DNA of 64,000 nt from positions 10,780,109 through 10,844,108 of the forward strand of contig OZ024721.1 of assembly GCA_964016875.1 (NCBI GenBank), in the 5' to 3' direction. Below the pieces are notes generated by a model. The model was not told where the DNA came from and searched no databases. It worked only from the letters and a program-made list of their open reading frames with translations. The stretch is from Fallopia convolvulus. Its lineage: Eukaryota; Streptophyta; Magnoliopsida; Caryophyllales; Polygonaceae. Of this stretch, positions 11,301 to 21,870 are shown piece after piece. The first letter of the stretch is position 1; each line of letters begins with the position of its first letter. Both the position numbers and the translations under genes were made by a program.

Positions 11301-12057
11301 TCAAGGGGAGGATTTTCCGAATTTTTCTTTTTCTCATCACTATTCATGTGTTCTATTTTACAAGTGTTACTGTTTGATTTTGTCGGGTCCCCGCCCGAAA
11401 TAGTATAAACATGTGTTCCTTGGGCTTTTTGGCTTTTGTATTTGATATTTAGCAGCTTATTTTTACTTACACCTGAGGTTCTTTTGGCAATAGGTTGGAT
11501 TTTCTGCCTTTTGGAGTTTATTTCCTTGAGTCAGTTCTCCTTGAATTTGTTGCTGGGCATCACATTTAGTAGAACCACAAGATACAATTGCTTGATGTAA
11601 GTGAGGTTAGTCCACAAAGCAACATTATTTATGAAGTCGGTGCAAACAAACACAAATGTTACTCCAACTAAATGGATATAGAAGATCCGTAAGTGGGTTT
11701 AAACCCAGCGTGGGAATAACAGACTAGCTTCCCACAAGATTTTTTGTAGTTCTGGTTATTAGGAACTATAATGCATTTACTAACTACAGGTTGTGAACTC
11801 GTTTGAAAATTTTCAAGTTTATTACAATAATTATTGCCACATAGGCAATACAGAATCGAAATAAAATTAACTAAAGAAGTTAAAATGCTCAAAAGAGCCA
11901 CAACAAGTTTTCTAACTAGGATACCATACAGGGTAAAATCAGGACTTGTGGGTTTATCACATGACATGCTTGTCTCAAGCAAACAAACAAGTTTGGCACT
12001 CAAGAGATGGAACCTGTATATGAGTAATGGGTACAACTTTTCATAGGTTTTGGGTAC
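11301..12057. other. Unassigned sequence
   Basis: A minus-strand open stretch at 12036-11668 has a hydrophobic segment (LVVALLSILTSLVNFISIL) but matches no family I know and has no supporting context. I do not call it a gene. Confidence 0.3.
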
Positions 12058-13379
12058 TTGATTACTGATTATTTGGGTGTTAAATCAATTGTACCACGAG
12101 ATATGAACACAATCAGAGGCCACCAAAGTGCATTTACCGGGTACAATGCGAGTTGTCCGCTTAACATTTTGGGTTTACCTTGCGATATTGGTCGGTCCAC
12201 CAACAAATGTTGGCTCGGGACTACACCACGTAGTCCCGAGCAAACATCTAGGCCAGAAAGGCCCATCCAGATCAGGAACGACACAACAAACAACAAACAA
12301 AGAAAAAGAAAAAAGAAATTTGGTGTGTTGGTGCTCGCATATTCTTGGATCCGGGTACAAAGTGGGAGATCCAAATCAGGTTGCAATAGTTATTAGGGGA
12401 CCAAACAGAATCCAAGATCTGGGATATGTGGGTGATTGTGTCTCTGGGCCAGAAGGGGCTTTTAGAGGCCAAGCATAGCCAAGAGACGTTGAGGGAAGGG
12501 ACAAATCGCGCCCTACCGATGTGCTGGGAGCCGGGCCACATAAATGACGCCGACAAGGAGAAGCCGAGGAGACGCGTAATCCCGCAGCCATTACCTCGAC
12601 CCGCCGAAGCGATTTTGCCGCCGTTGAATTGGATTGCTCCAAACCTTTAGGGTTCCACCATGGGTGACTCTGGATTGAAAGGGCGATGGAATACCCGAAT
12701 GCCTTCTATATTGAATGAACTCCCTTTTCTTGTGTTTCTTATATGGTGAATGGTTCCAGATTCCGACAAAGCGTACACGATCTTGCCCCGTTGGCGCCGC
12801 CACTGAATTTGATTTTTTCTTGAAATTGTATGAGCGGCCTGGACGAGATAGCCTTGATCTTTTGTATCTTGTATTTGTTTGGCCTAGATGTTGTTTTGCT
12901 AGGCTTTGAATGAGATCCGGGAACTTCCAATTGAGCGACGCTTTGTTTGCTACGAGGGTTTTGGCGATGAGGCATGCGAGGAATACGGCGCATATAAGCG
13001 TGTTATTTTTTTTATCATTTTGGGTTTTCTCAGCCTTTTACTTGTTGGTTGATCTTTCTCACTCAAAAGTTATTTCACAAACACATGAAAGTATCTTCAT
13101 TTCTCCTTCAATTTATAATATTGTTTATAAAATTATTTCAATTTTCACAAATTTAGAGTCTTTGTACAAAACGAAACCTAAATCACCATAAACCATCTGG
13201 TGAAATTGCATTCTCGATCGCCTTCATTGTTTCTTGTGAAATTAAAAAACAAAGTTTTGATATTCGTATATCTAACGAATTCACAAAAGGGTTATGTTGT
13301 ATGTGAGAGGAGACTCCAAAGTATGGAAAAGCATGGATCGGTTTAAACCATAATTTTATGTTGAGGAGGCCGAACAGAA
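12058..13379. other. Unassigned sequence with a strong inverted repeat
   Basis: Several short ORFs overlap on both strands between 12058 and 12993; none resembles a known protein. The stretch is less AT-rich than its surroundings and contains two related phrases, GGCCAGAAAGGCCC near 12252 and GGGCCAGAAGGGGC near 12448. It could be a decayed low-copy segment or transposon, which I cannot decide. Confidence 0.3.
12213..12241. repeat. Perfect 12-bp inverted repeat with a 5-nt loop
   Basis: GCTCGGGACTAC, spacer ACCAC, then its exact reverse complement. It would form a stable hairpin in RNA or single-stranded DNA. Confidence 0.9.
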
Positions 13380-13600
13380 TCAAATCGATATTATTCAGTT
13401 TGGTTTCCGGTTTAAGAATTTCCTAAATTTCGATTTCAATTAAATTTCAATTTGGTTTGAATTTCCCAAAGAATAACTTTCTATCCATCTCAAACCGACA
13501 AAAATGAATCTGAACCAATTCGGTTTGATTTTTTGTTCACCTTCAACCAAAATTTAATTACAGTTCGGTTTTAAACCGATGCTCAACCCTAGGTCCAAAG
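13380..13600. repeat. Probable MITE relic rich in CGGTTT words
   Basis: Repeated CGGTTT/AAACCG words, ending in TTTTAAACCGATGCTCAACC and then CTAG, resemble the ends of small plant hAT-type MITEs. I could not find a matching opposite end or duplication. Confidence 0.35.
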
Positions 13601-15154
13601 GGTAAATGATTAATATGAATTTCCCAGTATAAACAAGTCTTGAAATTGAAAATCTACTCTTTTTTTTGGAAACCCAACAAATGAGGGCAAGTTTGGTTTT
13701 TATAGACATGTATTGATTCGGTTCGAATTCGGTAGAGTTATTCTATATCTAGAGTTACTATTGCTCTAATAGAAATTAATGAACCCTAAAAAAGATAAAT
13801 AAAAAATACAAAAAAAAAATTATATCTAGTCCATTAATTTACATTTTAATGATCTCACCAAATCTACCCATAGAGTTAAATTACAACTCTATTGAAGTAC
13901 ATTCTACATTGATGACGTGAAGTTGTTGGTAAAGGGGAAAAGAATCGGGAAAGGGGAGATTAGTGTTAGGCCCAAAAATAAGTTGGCCCATTTGCTAATA
14001 TTGGCCCAAGAACGAGTGAGGAATGGGAACGTGAAGACAGAAATCTTGGAGAACTGGAAGAAGTTAATGGTCATTCAATGAAGGAAAAAGGCTAAGGTCG
14101 CAAAGAGAAGGCACACGTTGAGGGGCCGGTTGCCCGCAACGGTTATCTTCTCCCATAGATGCAGGGAGTGGCTAAATGATAGGCCAAATCCTACCCCGCA
14201 AGTGTATGGGATCGGTTGTAATACCAAGGTGTCGAACTCTTGGACTATGTAGTATAAATTGTATTCAAAGCAGTAGACTAAGCCGTAAAACAAGAAAAGA
14301 TTGAATTGTGGTTTTTGTACTATGAAACTAATTAAAGCAACAAACAAGTAAACAAGGGCAAATCAATGAGAGGAAGGCTTATAAGATCAAGGATCACCAA
14401 AATAATGCGTCGGTAGACTATAGAAGATGATTGCACAATCTTAATTATGACTTCGTTTGAAGGCAATTGTCTAATGTATCCGTTAAATTCTTTCAAATGT
14501 TAACAAACGTATCTAGACTCAATTAAACATCCACTTTCGTGACTTGCAAATTAAAATCTAGACCATTAGGCACTTAGAATTTAAGATTAAATTGAATAAA
14601 CATCCGCTTTCGCGACTTGCTAACTCGACCTAATCTTAAGGTTTCTACGACAATTGTTATTCCACAAGAGAATTCAAAATATTTTCATAAAAGAGAAATC
14701 TCAGGTTCAAATCCTAGGGTTTTCAACAGGAAAAAGTACCTTTCAGTCTCAATTTCCTATCTGACTACCTATCAAAGTTTTCACCTTTCAGTCTCAAACT
14801 TTGGCAAGTTCTCATTCACAAAAGTTACTAGGGCATAAAGCATCTAGGATTGAATCAAACAAAGCTTCAAACAACGAATTGTGCAATTTAATAGATTAGT
14901 CTACCTAGACATCATTGGGTTCACCCCAATCTTAGAATTTGGGGTTTAGCTAGACATGGAAATAAAAGAAATCAATTCAATAACGAGATTAAACATACCG
15001 GATTGAAGAAATAAGCAAACTTGATTAATATCCAGCAAATCCAAACTCAAGATCAAAACAAAGTCTTCAAATTCTCCACAATCTCTCTAAACTTGTCTCT
15101 CAAGGATTAAAAACTAGGTTAAAAAGTCGAACCCCAATCTAGAAGACAAAGTAA

Positions 15155-15164
15155 AGTATTTATA
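15155..15164 (-). promoter_or_regulatory. TATA box of the solo LTR
   Basis: GTATTTATAC, reading GTATAAATAC on the minus strand. Confidence 0.55.
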
Positions 15165-15204
15165 CTTGGATAAAATAAGAAAGTCGGCCCAAAAACACGC
15201 CAAA

Positions 15205-15486
15205 CATGGAGCGCAAAATCCAACGCGCGCGTCGTGCGCCTCAACGCACGACCGTACAAGGCCACGCACGACCCCCCCAAGTGCACGATCCAGGCCTAGG
15301 AGACGCACGACCGTGCGTTTGAAAACGCACGGGCGACGCCTTTCACTGGGTTAAACCGCACGATCGTGCGTGTGTGACACACGATCCTCAACTGGCTCGA
15401 GCTAAGGGCGCACGATCCGACATTCTTCATCACCGCCTACACGACCGTGCACCAAGGTGCACGACTTTGGCCTTGAACGTGTGATC
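15205..15486. repeat. Array of CGCACGAYCGTGCG palindromes
   Basis: CGCACGA-type half or whole palindromes start at about 15245, 15265, 15282, 15304, 15326, 15357, 15378, 15409, 15438, 15458 and 15478. Distances are 20, 17, 22, 22, 31, 21, 31, 29, 20 and 20 bp. The best copies are CGCACGACCGTGCG (15304) and CGCACGATCGTGCG (15357). Confidence 0.85.
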
Positions 15487-15546
15487 CTTCTTATTTTGGA
15501 CTCCTCAGTCGATCTTTTCCTGTCCTGACGCCTCCTAGACTGAAGT

Positions 15547-15720
15547 CTCAAAGAGAACTCTTGTAATCGAAAAGGGTTCATTGCTTCAGATCGGAAGAAA
15601 CCGAAAGATCACCATATATATGATAAAGGAGGTCGATTTTATGAGGTCGATTTTATGATTCATTCATATATATGATAAAGATAATACACGAACTCTCAAA
15701 GAGAACTCTTGTAATCGATC
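15547..15720 (+). repeat. Rearranged segment at the LTR/leader of the Tat element
   Basis: TCTCAAAGAGAACTCTTGTA recurs at 15547 and 15696. A 45-bp phrase beginning AAAAGGGTTCATTGC at 15576 recurs at 15856 in the leader. At the first copy the two are fused at the shared word AATCG, which suggests a recombination between LTR and leader sequence. A short duplication around GATTTTATGA lies at 15627-15660. Confidence 0.7.
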
Positions 15721-15828
15721 ATTCGATCAACCCGATCATATATTCTCATTGATTTCCCTTGAATTAATTCGATCGTTGCCCCAATCTAGGACATATTTTT
15801 GGTTATAAATTTTTTGTCTAAAACAATT

Positions 15829-15846
15829 TGGTGTCCACTGTGGGGC
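15829..15846 (+). promoter_or_regulatory. Primer-binding site of the Tat element
   Basis: TGGTGTCCACTGTGGGGC lies three bases after the LTR end. The TGG start and position fit a PBS; I do not assign the tRNA. Confidence 0.75.
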
Positions 15847-15900
15847 TTTGCAATCGAAAAGGGTTCATTGCTTCAGATCGGAAGAAACCGAAAGATCACC

Positions 15901-16057
15901 ATGAGCGATACTGACGAAAGAAACCAAGAACAGGATGCCGGGGGCGATGGCGGCGCACGCGAGGATGCATCGGTAGCGCTCCGCACCTAGATGTCGGAAT
16001 TTGCCCAAAGGATTCAAGCTCTTGAAAAGGAGTTAAGAGATCAACGTCCTTGTAACG
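15901..16057 (+). pseudogene. Tat gag, N-terminal fragment
   Basis: ATG at 15901 begins an acidic stretch (MSDTDERNQEQDAGG). A TAG at 15988-15990 breaks it, and the same frame continues as a likely coiled coil (FAQRIQALEKELRDQ) until element A interrupts it at 16058. The coding sense resumes at 35054, beyond the second TAACG. Confidence 0.75.
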
Positions 16058-16339
16058 TGATGTTCGTATTTTTGGTATAGTTTTTAGTATGTTTTCTTAG
16101 TTTATTAGGACTAGTTTTGATAAGTTTAGGGTTAGTTTTGTGTGTTTTTGGATAGTTTTGCATATTTTATGAAAAGTATGGAAGCTACTCCGTTTTGTGT
16201 ATTTTTGTACGTTTTAGCAAGGAAAAGGTGTTGTTTGGAGCTTAATTTGGAGCGCTATGATGAAGGATGGAGGAATACAAGATGAAGAAGTTGAAGTTTG
16301 AATTTTTGGAGTTGAAGTATTGAAGAAGCCAAGCCCAGG

Positions 16340-16374
16340 CTCGTTAACGAGGCTGTAAGGGCTCGTTAACGAGG
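16340..16374 (+). repeat. TCGTTAACGA pair, U3 of element A 5' LTR
   Basis: GTTAAC cores at 16343 and 16365, 22 bp apart, both inside GGCTCGTTAACGAGGCT, about 250 bp upstream of the TATA box. Confidence 0.95.
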
Positions 16375-16599
16375 CTACGAGATGAAGTTTTCGAGAGTTT
16401 GATTCTGTGACTCACCGATCTTGTGCGGGAATTTATTTCCGTGTCGGTAGAGTGCCTTTTTATAATTTTAGGGTTATTATATTATGTATTTTAGGTCTTG
16501 TTATCTTTCTAGATTTTATTTCTATCTTTTAGGATTTTATTTCTATCTTTTTAGGAAAGTTTTTATCTTTTAGCCTTTTTATTTTCTAAGCCTTATTAG

Positions 16600-16608
16600 T
16601 ATAAATAG
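16600..16608 (+). promoter_or_regulatory. TATA box, element A 5' LTR
   Basis: TATAAATAG; the U3/R boundary should lie about 30 bp further on. Confidence 0.75.
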
Positions 16609-17360
16609 CCCTCTTATTTAGCCTAGAAAAGGGGGAGACGAAGTTGAAAAGCAAGGAGTAGAGAGAAGAGGAAGAGTCGAGATAGAGAGAGAGGATCGGA
16701 GTCGAGATCAACGGCTCGGTAGACGAGAGTTACCGGGGTCGTTAGTCAGTATTTCGGTTCGATACTTTGTATTTTTCGGTTTCTTCTGAATTTCTGTAAG
16801 ACGATATTTCTTATTAATTTGAGTAGTGTTTTGTTTTCAATGATTTCTTTTGTTGAATTTATTTGTTTCTTAGTTATGAGTAGTGAGTAGTCTTCTTTTC
16901 TAGGGTCGGGGTTTAACCCGGCATAGTTACGCATGTTTGAGGAGTAAGATTATGTGTTGAATGCCTTCTATTTGTTTTTGAGATTGTTTGTTGTGCTTAG
17001 ACGTAGATGAAAGTCAAGGTGATTTGAGTTTTTAACTTGATTGAGAGAGAGTTTTAGACTTGAAGGTTGATATTGTTCGAATACGAAAGTTTCGAGCTTT
17101 GGATCCAAAACAAGCAATTGAGTGAATTAGTTTATGAAAGTAGATTAATTTACTTGTTGGTCAACGAAAGTTGATAATTTATCTATTTAAAGGCATGATC
17201 TTATCTTCTTACGAGTTTATATGCATCAATATGTTGTGGTATCCCTTGTCCTTGATCTTTGTTTTTATTTGAATTCTCTTTAGTGATATTCGTTACTGAG
17301 TTCGTAGCCTCGGTACCGAACCTGTTTAGGTCGTTAGTTTTAGTCTTTTGTTTACGGTGG

Positions 17361-17394
17361 TTCGTTAACGACCCTGACAACGTCGTTAACGAGG
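17361..17394 (+). repeat. TCGTTAACGA pair, U5 of element A 5' LTR
   Basis: Cores at 17364 and 17385, 21 bp apart. Confidence 0.95.
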
Positions 17395-17549
17395 CTGCTT
17401 GTTAGTGTTTTGCTTGTTTTTATTTGATTTTTAGTAGTCGATAAACAGACAACCTTGCTTCTCGTGGAACGATCCTGACTCCCCTAAACTCAGCGGGGTC
17501 TTGACTTATAAATTTATTCGCTGTCCTGAGTGAAGGCCCGTCAACAAAT

Positions 17550-17567
17550 TGGCGCCGTTGCCGGGGA
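17550..17567 (+). promoter_or_regulatory. PBS of element A, tRNA-Asp type
   Basis: TGGCGCCGTTGCCGGGGA is complementary to the 3' end of plant tRNA-Asp(GUC) including CCA. Confidence 0.92.
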
Positions 17568-17661
17568 AGCAACGAGTTTGTTTGTTTATCTGTGGGTCTA
17601 GGAATAGCCTGACCCCGTTTTTGTTTTTAATTTTTGTTTTTTTTGTCTGTCTTCTCAGCGT

Positions 17662-19503
17662 ATGCCGGTGGAACGTCGAAGGCTTGAATTTGACAATGCT
17701 GGTTATTATTCAGAACCTGAACATTCCCTGCACTGTAGACGCCGAGAGAACCGAGCCATGGCCACACCTAGTCATGGCCAAAGGTGCGGGCCGACCCGGC
17801 CCGCACCAGCCCAGCCCGCCCATCTGGGCCAAATTGGCCCGGTCCGGCCAGCCCGCGGGCCTACCGGGCCAAACCCGCCCAGGCCATGTGTCGGGCTTGG
17901 GTTGGGGAATTGTGGCTCGGCCCGGTCGGGCCCGGACCAGCCCGGCCCGACCCGGATAATTTATGTATTAAAAAAATAAAAAATAAAGGACCGGGCCTAT
18001 ATATATCAGCCCGGCCCGGCCCGGGGCCCGGCCCGCTCCATCCCGGTACAATACCGGGCCGGTCCCGGGCCCTACTTCTCCGGCCCGGCCCGGTGGTGGC
18101 CCGGCCCGGGCCCGGCCCAGCCCGGCCCGTGTCCATCTCTAGCCACACCTGAAGAGCTGGCTCGTCAGCTAGAAGTCGTCCAAACACAGATGGAGGCATT
18201 GAAAACTGAGAAGGAAGGCGCTGCTGCCGAGGCTGAGCGTCAACGAGCTGCCAATGCTCGTCTACAAGAAAAGCTGAACGCCTATCTAAGGAATGCCAAA
18301 CAATACATGCATCCAGAACTGAGGGTGCCAGAGTCCCCAATCGTGCTTCCGGAGATAGAGAAACCCTTTGAGATCAAGTCTCAATTCATATCCTTAATTA
18401 AACGGGCTCAGTTTGAAGGGAAACCTACTGAGTGCCCTATGGAGCATATTAGAAATTTTCTTGATCTATGTGACACCATAGCTGCTGAAGGTGTCTCACT
18501 TGAATATGTTCTGTTAAAAGCTTTCAGGTGGTCTCTTGCTGGAAAGGCCCTGAGCTGGTTGGAGAGCTTGCCTCCTAAGTCTATCGGGACTTGGAAGAAC
18601 TTGTATGATCAATTTCTTACAAAATTCTTCCCTCCTGCCAAGACAACGGAGTTGAGGAAACGCATCACCTCCTATCACCAGCTGCCTAATGAGACTTTTG
18701 TTGAAACATGGGAAAGATTCAAAGAGACGCTTAGACAGTGCCCCACTCATGGGCAACCTTTATATGTTCTGTAAGAAATCTTTTTCCAGGGTATCAACGC
18801 AGAGACCAAGAACCGCATCAACACGCATACTGCGTGCAGTTTTAGAGAGATGGACCCTACGGTCGCATGGGAATTGCTGGATAAGATGTCCAATTATGAT
18901 GCCATGTATCAATAAGAAGTTGTCCCAGACGTTAAGAATCAATTTCTACTAGACGAGGTCAACCGCCTGAAGAAGCAGGTAAGTTTTCTGAAATCCTCTC
19001 AAACTTGTCAAGAGTGTGGTTCTTCTGCCCATAGTACTTCTGCTTGCACTAACATAGAGCAGGTAAGAGCCGCTGAGACAATTGCTAAGATGAATTACAT
19101 GAGAGGCCCATACAGGAACCAACCTAGCAATTTTGATAGTTCGAATAACTATCAGACATGGGGCAATCAGAATCCAAATCCAAGCTATGCAGCGCCTCCA
19201 CCAGATAGACGACCTGTGCCTTATCGACCTCCAAGCCATCAAGAGCCACCATCTTGGGTACAAGGGTTACAGGAAAGCATCAATGGAGTCCACAACAAGG
19301 TCAATGACGTTCAAGCTAATCTTAACCACCAAAATAAAAGATGGGGAGAATTCGATGTATGGAAGAAGAATGTCGATTCCCAACTAGGGAACCTTGCTGC
19401 ACAGATTCCAAGGCCACAAGGGCAACTTTCGGGACGTCCCGAAGAAAACCCTAATGGACAAATCGCAGCAGTACACCTTAGGAGCCGAAAGACATTACCG
19501 GAT
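17662..19503 (+). pseudogene. Element A gag, broken and interrupted by a MITE
   Basis: Gag forms the particle that packages element RNA. ATG 17662 opens a basic N-terminus (RRRLEFDNAGYYSEPE). A hAT-type MITE sits at 17769-18141; the frame resumes at 18142 with a coiled-coil stretch. The Retrotrans_gag core runs about 18390-18830 (RAQFEGKPTECPMEHIRNFL, WLESLPP, FLTKFFPPAKTTELRKRI, ETWERFKETL). TAA at 18772-18774, where element D has CAA, and TAA near 18913 break the frame; the second lies beside a deletion relative to D. A CX2CX4HX4C knuckle (CQECGSSAHSTSAC) follows at about 19012. The tail is Gln/Pro rich and stops at TGA 19504-19506. The knuckle Cys is intact here but changed in D. Confidence 0.9.
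17769..18141. mobile_element. hAT-type MITE, 373 bp, GC-rich, inside gag of element A
   Basis: The target duplication GCCACACC is perfect (17761-17768 and 18142-18149). The ends are TAGTCATGGCC on the left and TAGAGATGGACACGGGCC on the reverse-complemented right, giving imperfect TIRs. Apart from a short AT core near 17955-17990, it consists of GGCCCGG words. It has no gene; the proline/arginine-rich ORFs across it are artefacts of composition. Confidence 0.92.
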
Positions 19504-19506
19504 TGA

Positions 19507-20823
19507 GTCCAAGCTGAGGACAAGAAAGAAGAGGACGCCACGGTTCAGCTCGGTAACGAGCCAACGAGGGCGATTACCGAACCAGCATACCATGGTGACG
19601 AGGCTCTGAGAGTACCTAACGACCCCAGCCCAGGTAATTTTTCTAATCCGAGCCTTCCTCTCAATCCCATGGTAGTTAACGACCCGATCAGGGTCGGTAA
19701 CGACCCGCCGAGCGTACCTAACGACCCTAGTGTCGACCCGGTAGCATCACCCCTCGAGCCTAACTTGGTTCCGAGGATGATGAAATCTCTCCCATTTCCC
19801 ACTAAGAAATCCATGGACTCCACTGAGAGTAAGTTCAAGCGTTTCTTAAAGATTCTTCAGGGCATTAATATTTCCATCCCATTCGCTGAAGCCCTAAGCG
19901 AAATGCCGACTTACACAAAATTCTTGAAAGATATTCTTAGTAGGAAAAGATCCATTACAGAGCTGCAGGATGAAGTCAGATCTATAGCTCTACTAGAAAA
20001 GTTGGGAGATCCAGGGAGATTTGCAATAACTATTGGTATAGGCGACCACAAGTTTAAAGCTTTATGTGATCTGGGAGCCAGTGCTAGTTTACTCCCTCTC
20101 TCAATCTGGTCCAAAGCCAATATGGGACCACTAGAGCCGGTAGATATGAACCTCTACATGGCAGACAGATCATGTGTCAAGGCTACAGGAGTCGTGGACG
20201 ACTATCCTATTCAAGTCGGGAAATTCTTTATACCAAATGATTTCATCGTCCTCGATATGCCTGAAGACCCTCATGTCCCCATAATTCTCGGCAGACCATT
20301 TTTAGCCACAGCAGGTGCAAGGGTGGATGTGCGGAAAGGACTTCTTACTTTCGATATTGGAGAGGAACGCGTGGAATTCAGCCTGGATCAAAATGCCAAC
20401 GACCCAACTACGGTCGCACAAATCGAGTTGACCCAACCAGAACTCGACACAGCTAATCCTACCGAGCCTCCCTCAAATACCAAAACAGAAGAGAATGTCA
20501 TACAAGTCCCTACCGAACCACATTGGCCGATCACCAAGCCCCACATGCAAGAGTGTAATCAAGGTAAGTACTCTAACTGTGAATCCGCTAATGCTGGTCA
20601 TAACTATTCTTTATCATTTGTTCCTACACGATGCCCCATTATATGACCTACAGAGGAGTCCAAACCACCTTGGTTTTCGGATTTCACTAACCATCATGTA
20701 GGAATACCGGGCATATTGATAGAAGAAAAGGGACCTAATATAGTGACTCAAGCGAATAACGGCTACAAAGCTAAGTATGGGGTACCTCAAGACCCCAACA
20801 TAGCTGCAAATGAGCCACCTTGA
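19507..20823 (+). pseudogene. Element A protease region with palindrome-coded linker
   Basis: The aspartic protease would cut Gag. A linker (19507-19800) contains repeats of xVxNDP coded by GTTAACGACCC-type palindromes with cores at 19675, 19696 and 19717, exactly 21 bp apart. The protease follows: a conserved helix-rich block (STESKFKRFLKILQ, PTYTKFLKDILSRKRSI), then the active site FKALCDLGASASLLPLSIW (DLG form usual in Athila) near 20060, and the IILGRPFLATAGARVDVRKG flap/terminal motif near 20280. A second Asn/Asp-Pro tail follows. TGA at 20644-20646 breaks the frame before a conserved C-terminus (ESKPPWFSDFTN, AKYGVPQDP) that ends at 20823. No polymerase domain follows. Confidence 0.9.
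20773..20783 (+). repeat. AAGTATGGGGT motif (element A, end of protease ORF)
   Basis: Same word as at the 3' polypurine region of the element; here it codes KYGV. Confidence 0.7.
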
Positions 20824-20833
20824 GCCAAGGAGT

Positions 20834-20884
20834 ACGTCGGGCTGACGACGTTAAAAATAGCGCTTACGGGAGGCAACCCGCTTT
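20834..20884 (+). promoter_or_regulatory. Conserved double hairpin after the protease ORF, element A
   Basis: ACGTCG-GGCTGA-CGACGT forms the first stem and CGGG-AGGCAA-CCCG the second. Close copies occur at the same place in elements B (26494) and C (59235-59282, minus). A related GGGAGGCAACCC block is familiar downstream of Athila coding regions. Function unknown; it is probably an RNA signal. Confidence 0.65.
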
Positions 20885-21036
20885 TAGTATAGACTAGATT
20901 TTTCTTTTTAGATTCTTTTTCCTAGCTTTCTTTTGAGTTATAATTAGTAGTTTTTTAGGATTGAAATTAGGATAAATTTAGAGCTAACAAGAAGCAGAAA
21001 AAGGGGCTCGGAAATCACTCAAGGAGGCTACGGTGG

Positions 21037-21070
21037 CTCGTTAACGACCCACCCAGGGTCGTTAACGACC
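21037..21070 (+). repeat. TCGTTAACGA pair, element A intergenic block
   Basis: Cores at 21040 and 21061, 21 bp apart, each followed by CCC. Confidence 0.95.
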
Positions 21071-21836
21071 CGGTTCGGCGAACCGACTCGGGCAGGTAAG
21101 TTTATTTCTGACCCTAATCTATCTTCTATCTTCTACCCTATTTCTTACCCCCCCAGCTGCCATTACCCACCTCCTCCTATTTCTACCCTCTTCTATTTAA
21201 CCCTTCTAAAACTCTCAAAAATCTTACCCACAAAACTCAAACTCCAAATCACTCAAATCCTCCACCGAATACCCTCACCACCGATCGGAATCCTTCACTC
21301 CACCGACCGTCGGAGACGCCGTCATTACCGAAGCCCGGAACCCCGTTTTTCCCACCGACGAGATCTAAGCTCGTTACTCACCAAATCCGATCTCTTGTTC
21401 TTCAATTTCACGATCTTCCGGTATGATTTCTAAACCCCAACTCTTAATTGCATGATTCATGGCTTTTAGGGTAGAAATTTCATGTCTTGGATTGTGTTCA
21501 TAGAGAGGATCGATTTGCATGTTTGGATTTTGTTCATGAAACTTTGATTGTGCTTAGTTGTTCTTGATTTTGGGAAGGATATTCATGTTAGATGTCTCCA
21601 TTGTGAAAATTTGATTAGAAAAGCATGAATTTTTCTTGTTCTAGTATTAAGTTCAATCTTTGCCATATCAATTTCGGGTAAATTAAAGCATGTTCGGGAT
21701 GGTTAATTGAGCAAGTATGGGGTACATAAACCCGATTGTGTGTCTAGTGAAGGATTATAGAGTATTGCATGCTTGATTTATGGCTTGATTTTTAAAGTTG
21801 ATAAAACTCGAAATTATGTGAACTGGTTCTGGGCAG

Positions 21837-21870
21837 GTCGTTAACGACCCACCCAAGCTCGTTAACGACC
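21837..21870 (+). repeat. TCGTTAACGA pair upstream of ORF1, element A
   Basis: Cores at 21840 and 21861, 21 bp apart. Two weaker versions follow at 21905-21935. Confidence 0.95.

Larger units (their letters stand above)
14177..15545 (-). repeat. Solo LTR of another family, minus orientation
   Basis: Starts TGATAGGCCAAATCCTACC. On the minus strand it contains a TATA box (15155-15164). The right border is uncertain (about 15535-15550), and I could not confirm a target duplication. It lacks any coding sequence. Downstream of the TATA position on the plus strand it carries a dense array of GCACGAYCGTGC-type palindromes. Confidence 0.6.
13964..15825 (+). repeat. 5' LTR of the Tat-type element, with an inserted solo LTR
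   Basis: Begins TGTTAGGCCC and ends GTCTAAAACA just before the primer-binding site. The native sequence is visible at 13964 to about 14176 and again from about 15546. The middle is a foreign solo LTR. Confidence 0.8.
16058..17546 (+). repeat. 5' LTR of element A (1489 bp)
   Basis: U3 holds a palindrome pair at 16343/16365; a TATA box is at 16600; U5 holds a second pair at 17364/17385 about 160 bp before the PBS. The LTR ends at CAACA, followed by AAT and the PBS. Confidence 0.93.

Noticed and set aside
11668..12036. A membrane protein gene on the minus strand
   Set aside because: One hydrophobic stretch in a short ORF without a recognised family, promoter or conserved context.
12058..12993. 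Several overlapping ORFs of 60-116 codons
   Set aside because: They occur on both strands in many frames and show no domain; probably chance in less AT-rich DNA.
17549..18340. Long overlapping proline/arginine-rich ORFs on both strands
   Set aside because: They lie in the GGCCCGG-rich MITE and reflect base composition, not coding.
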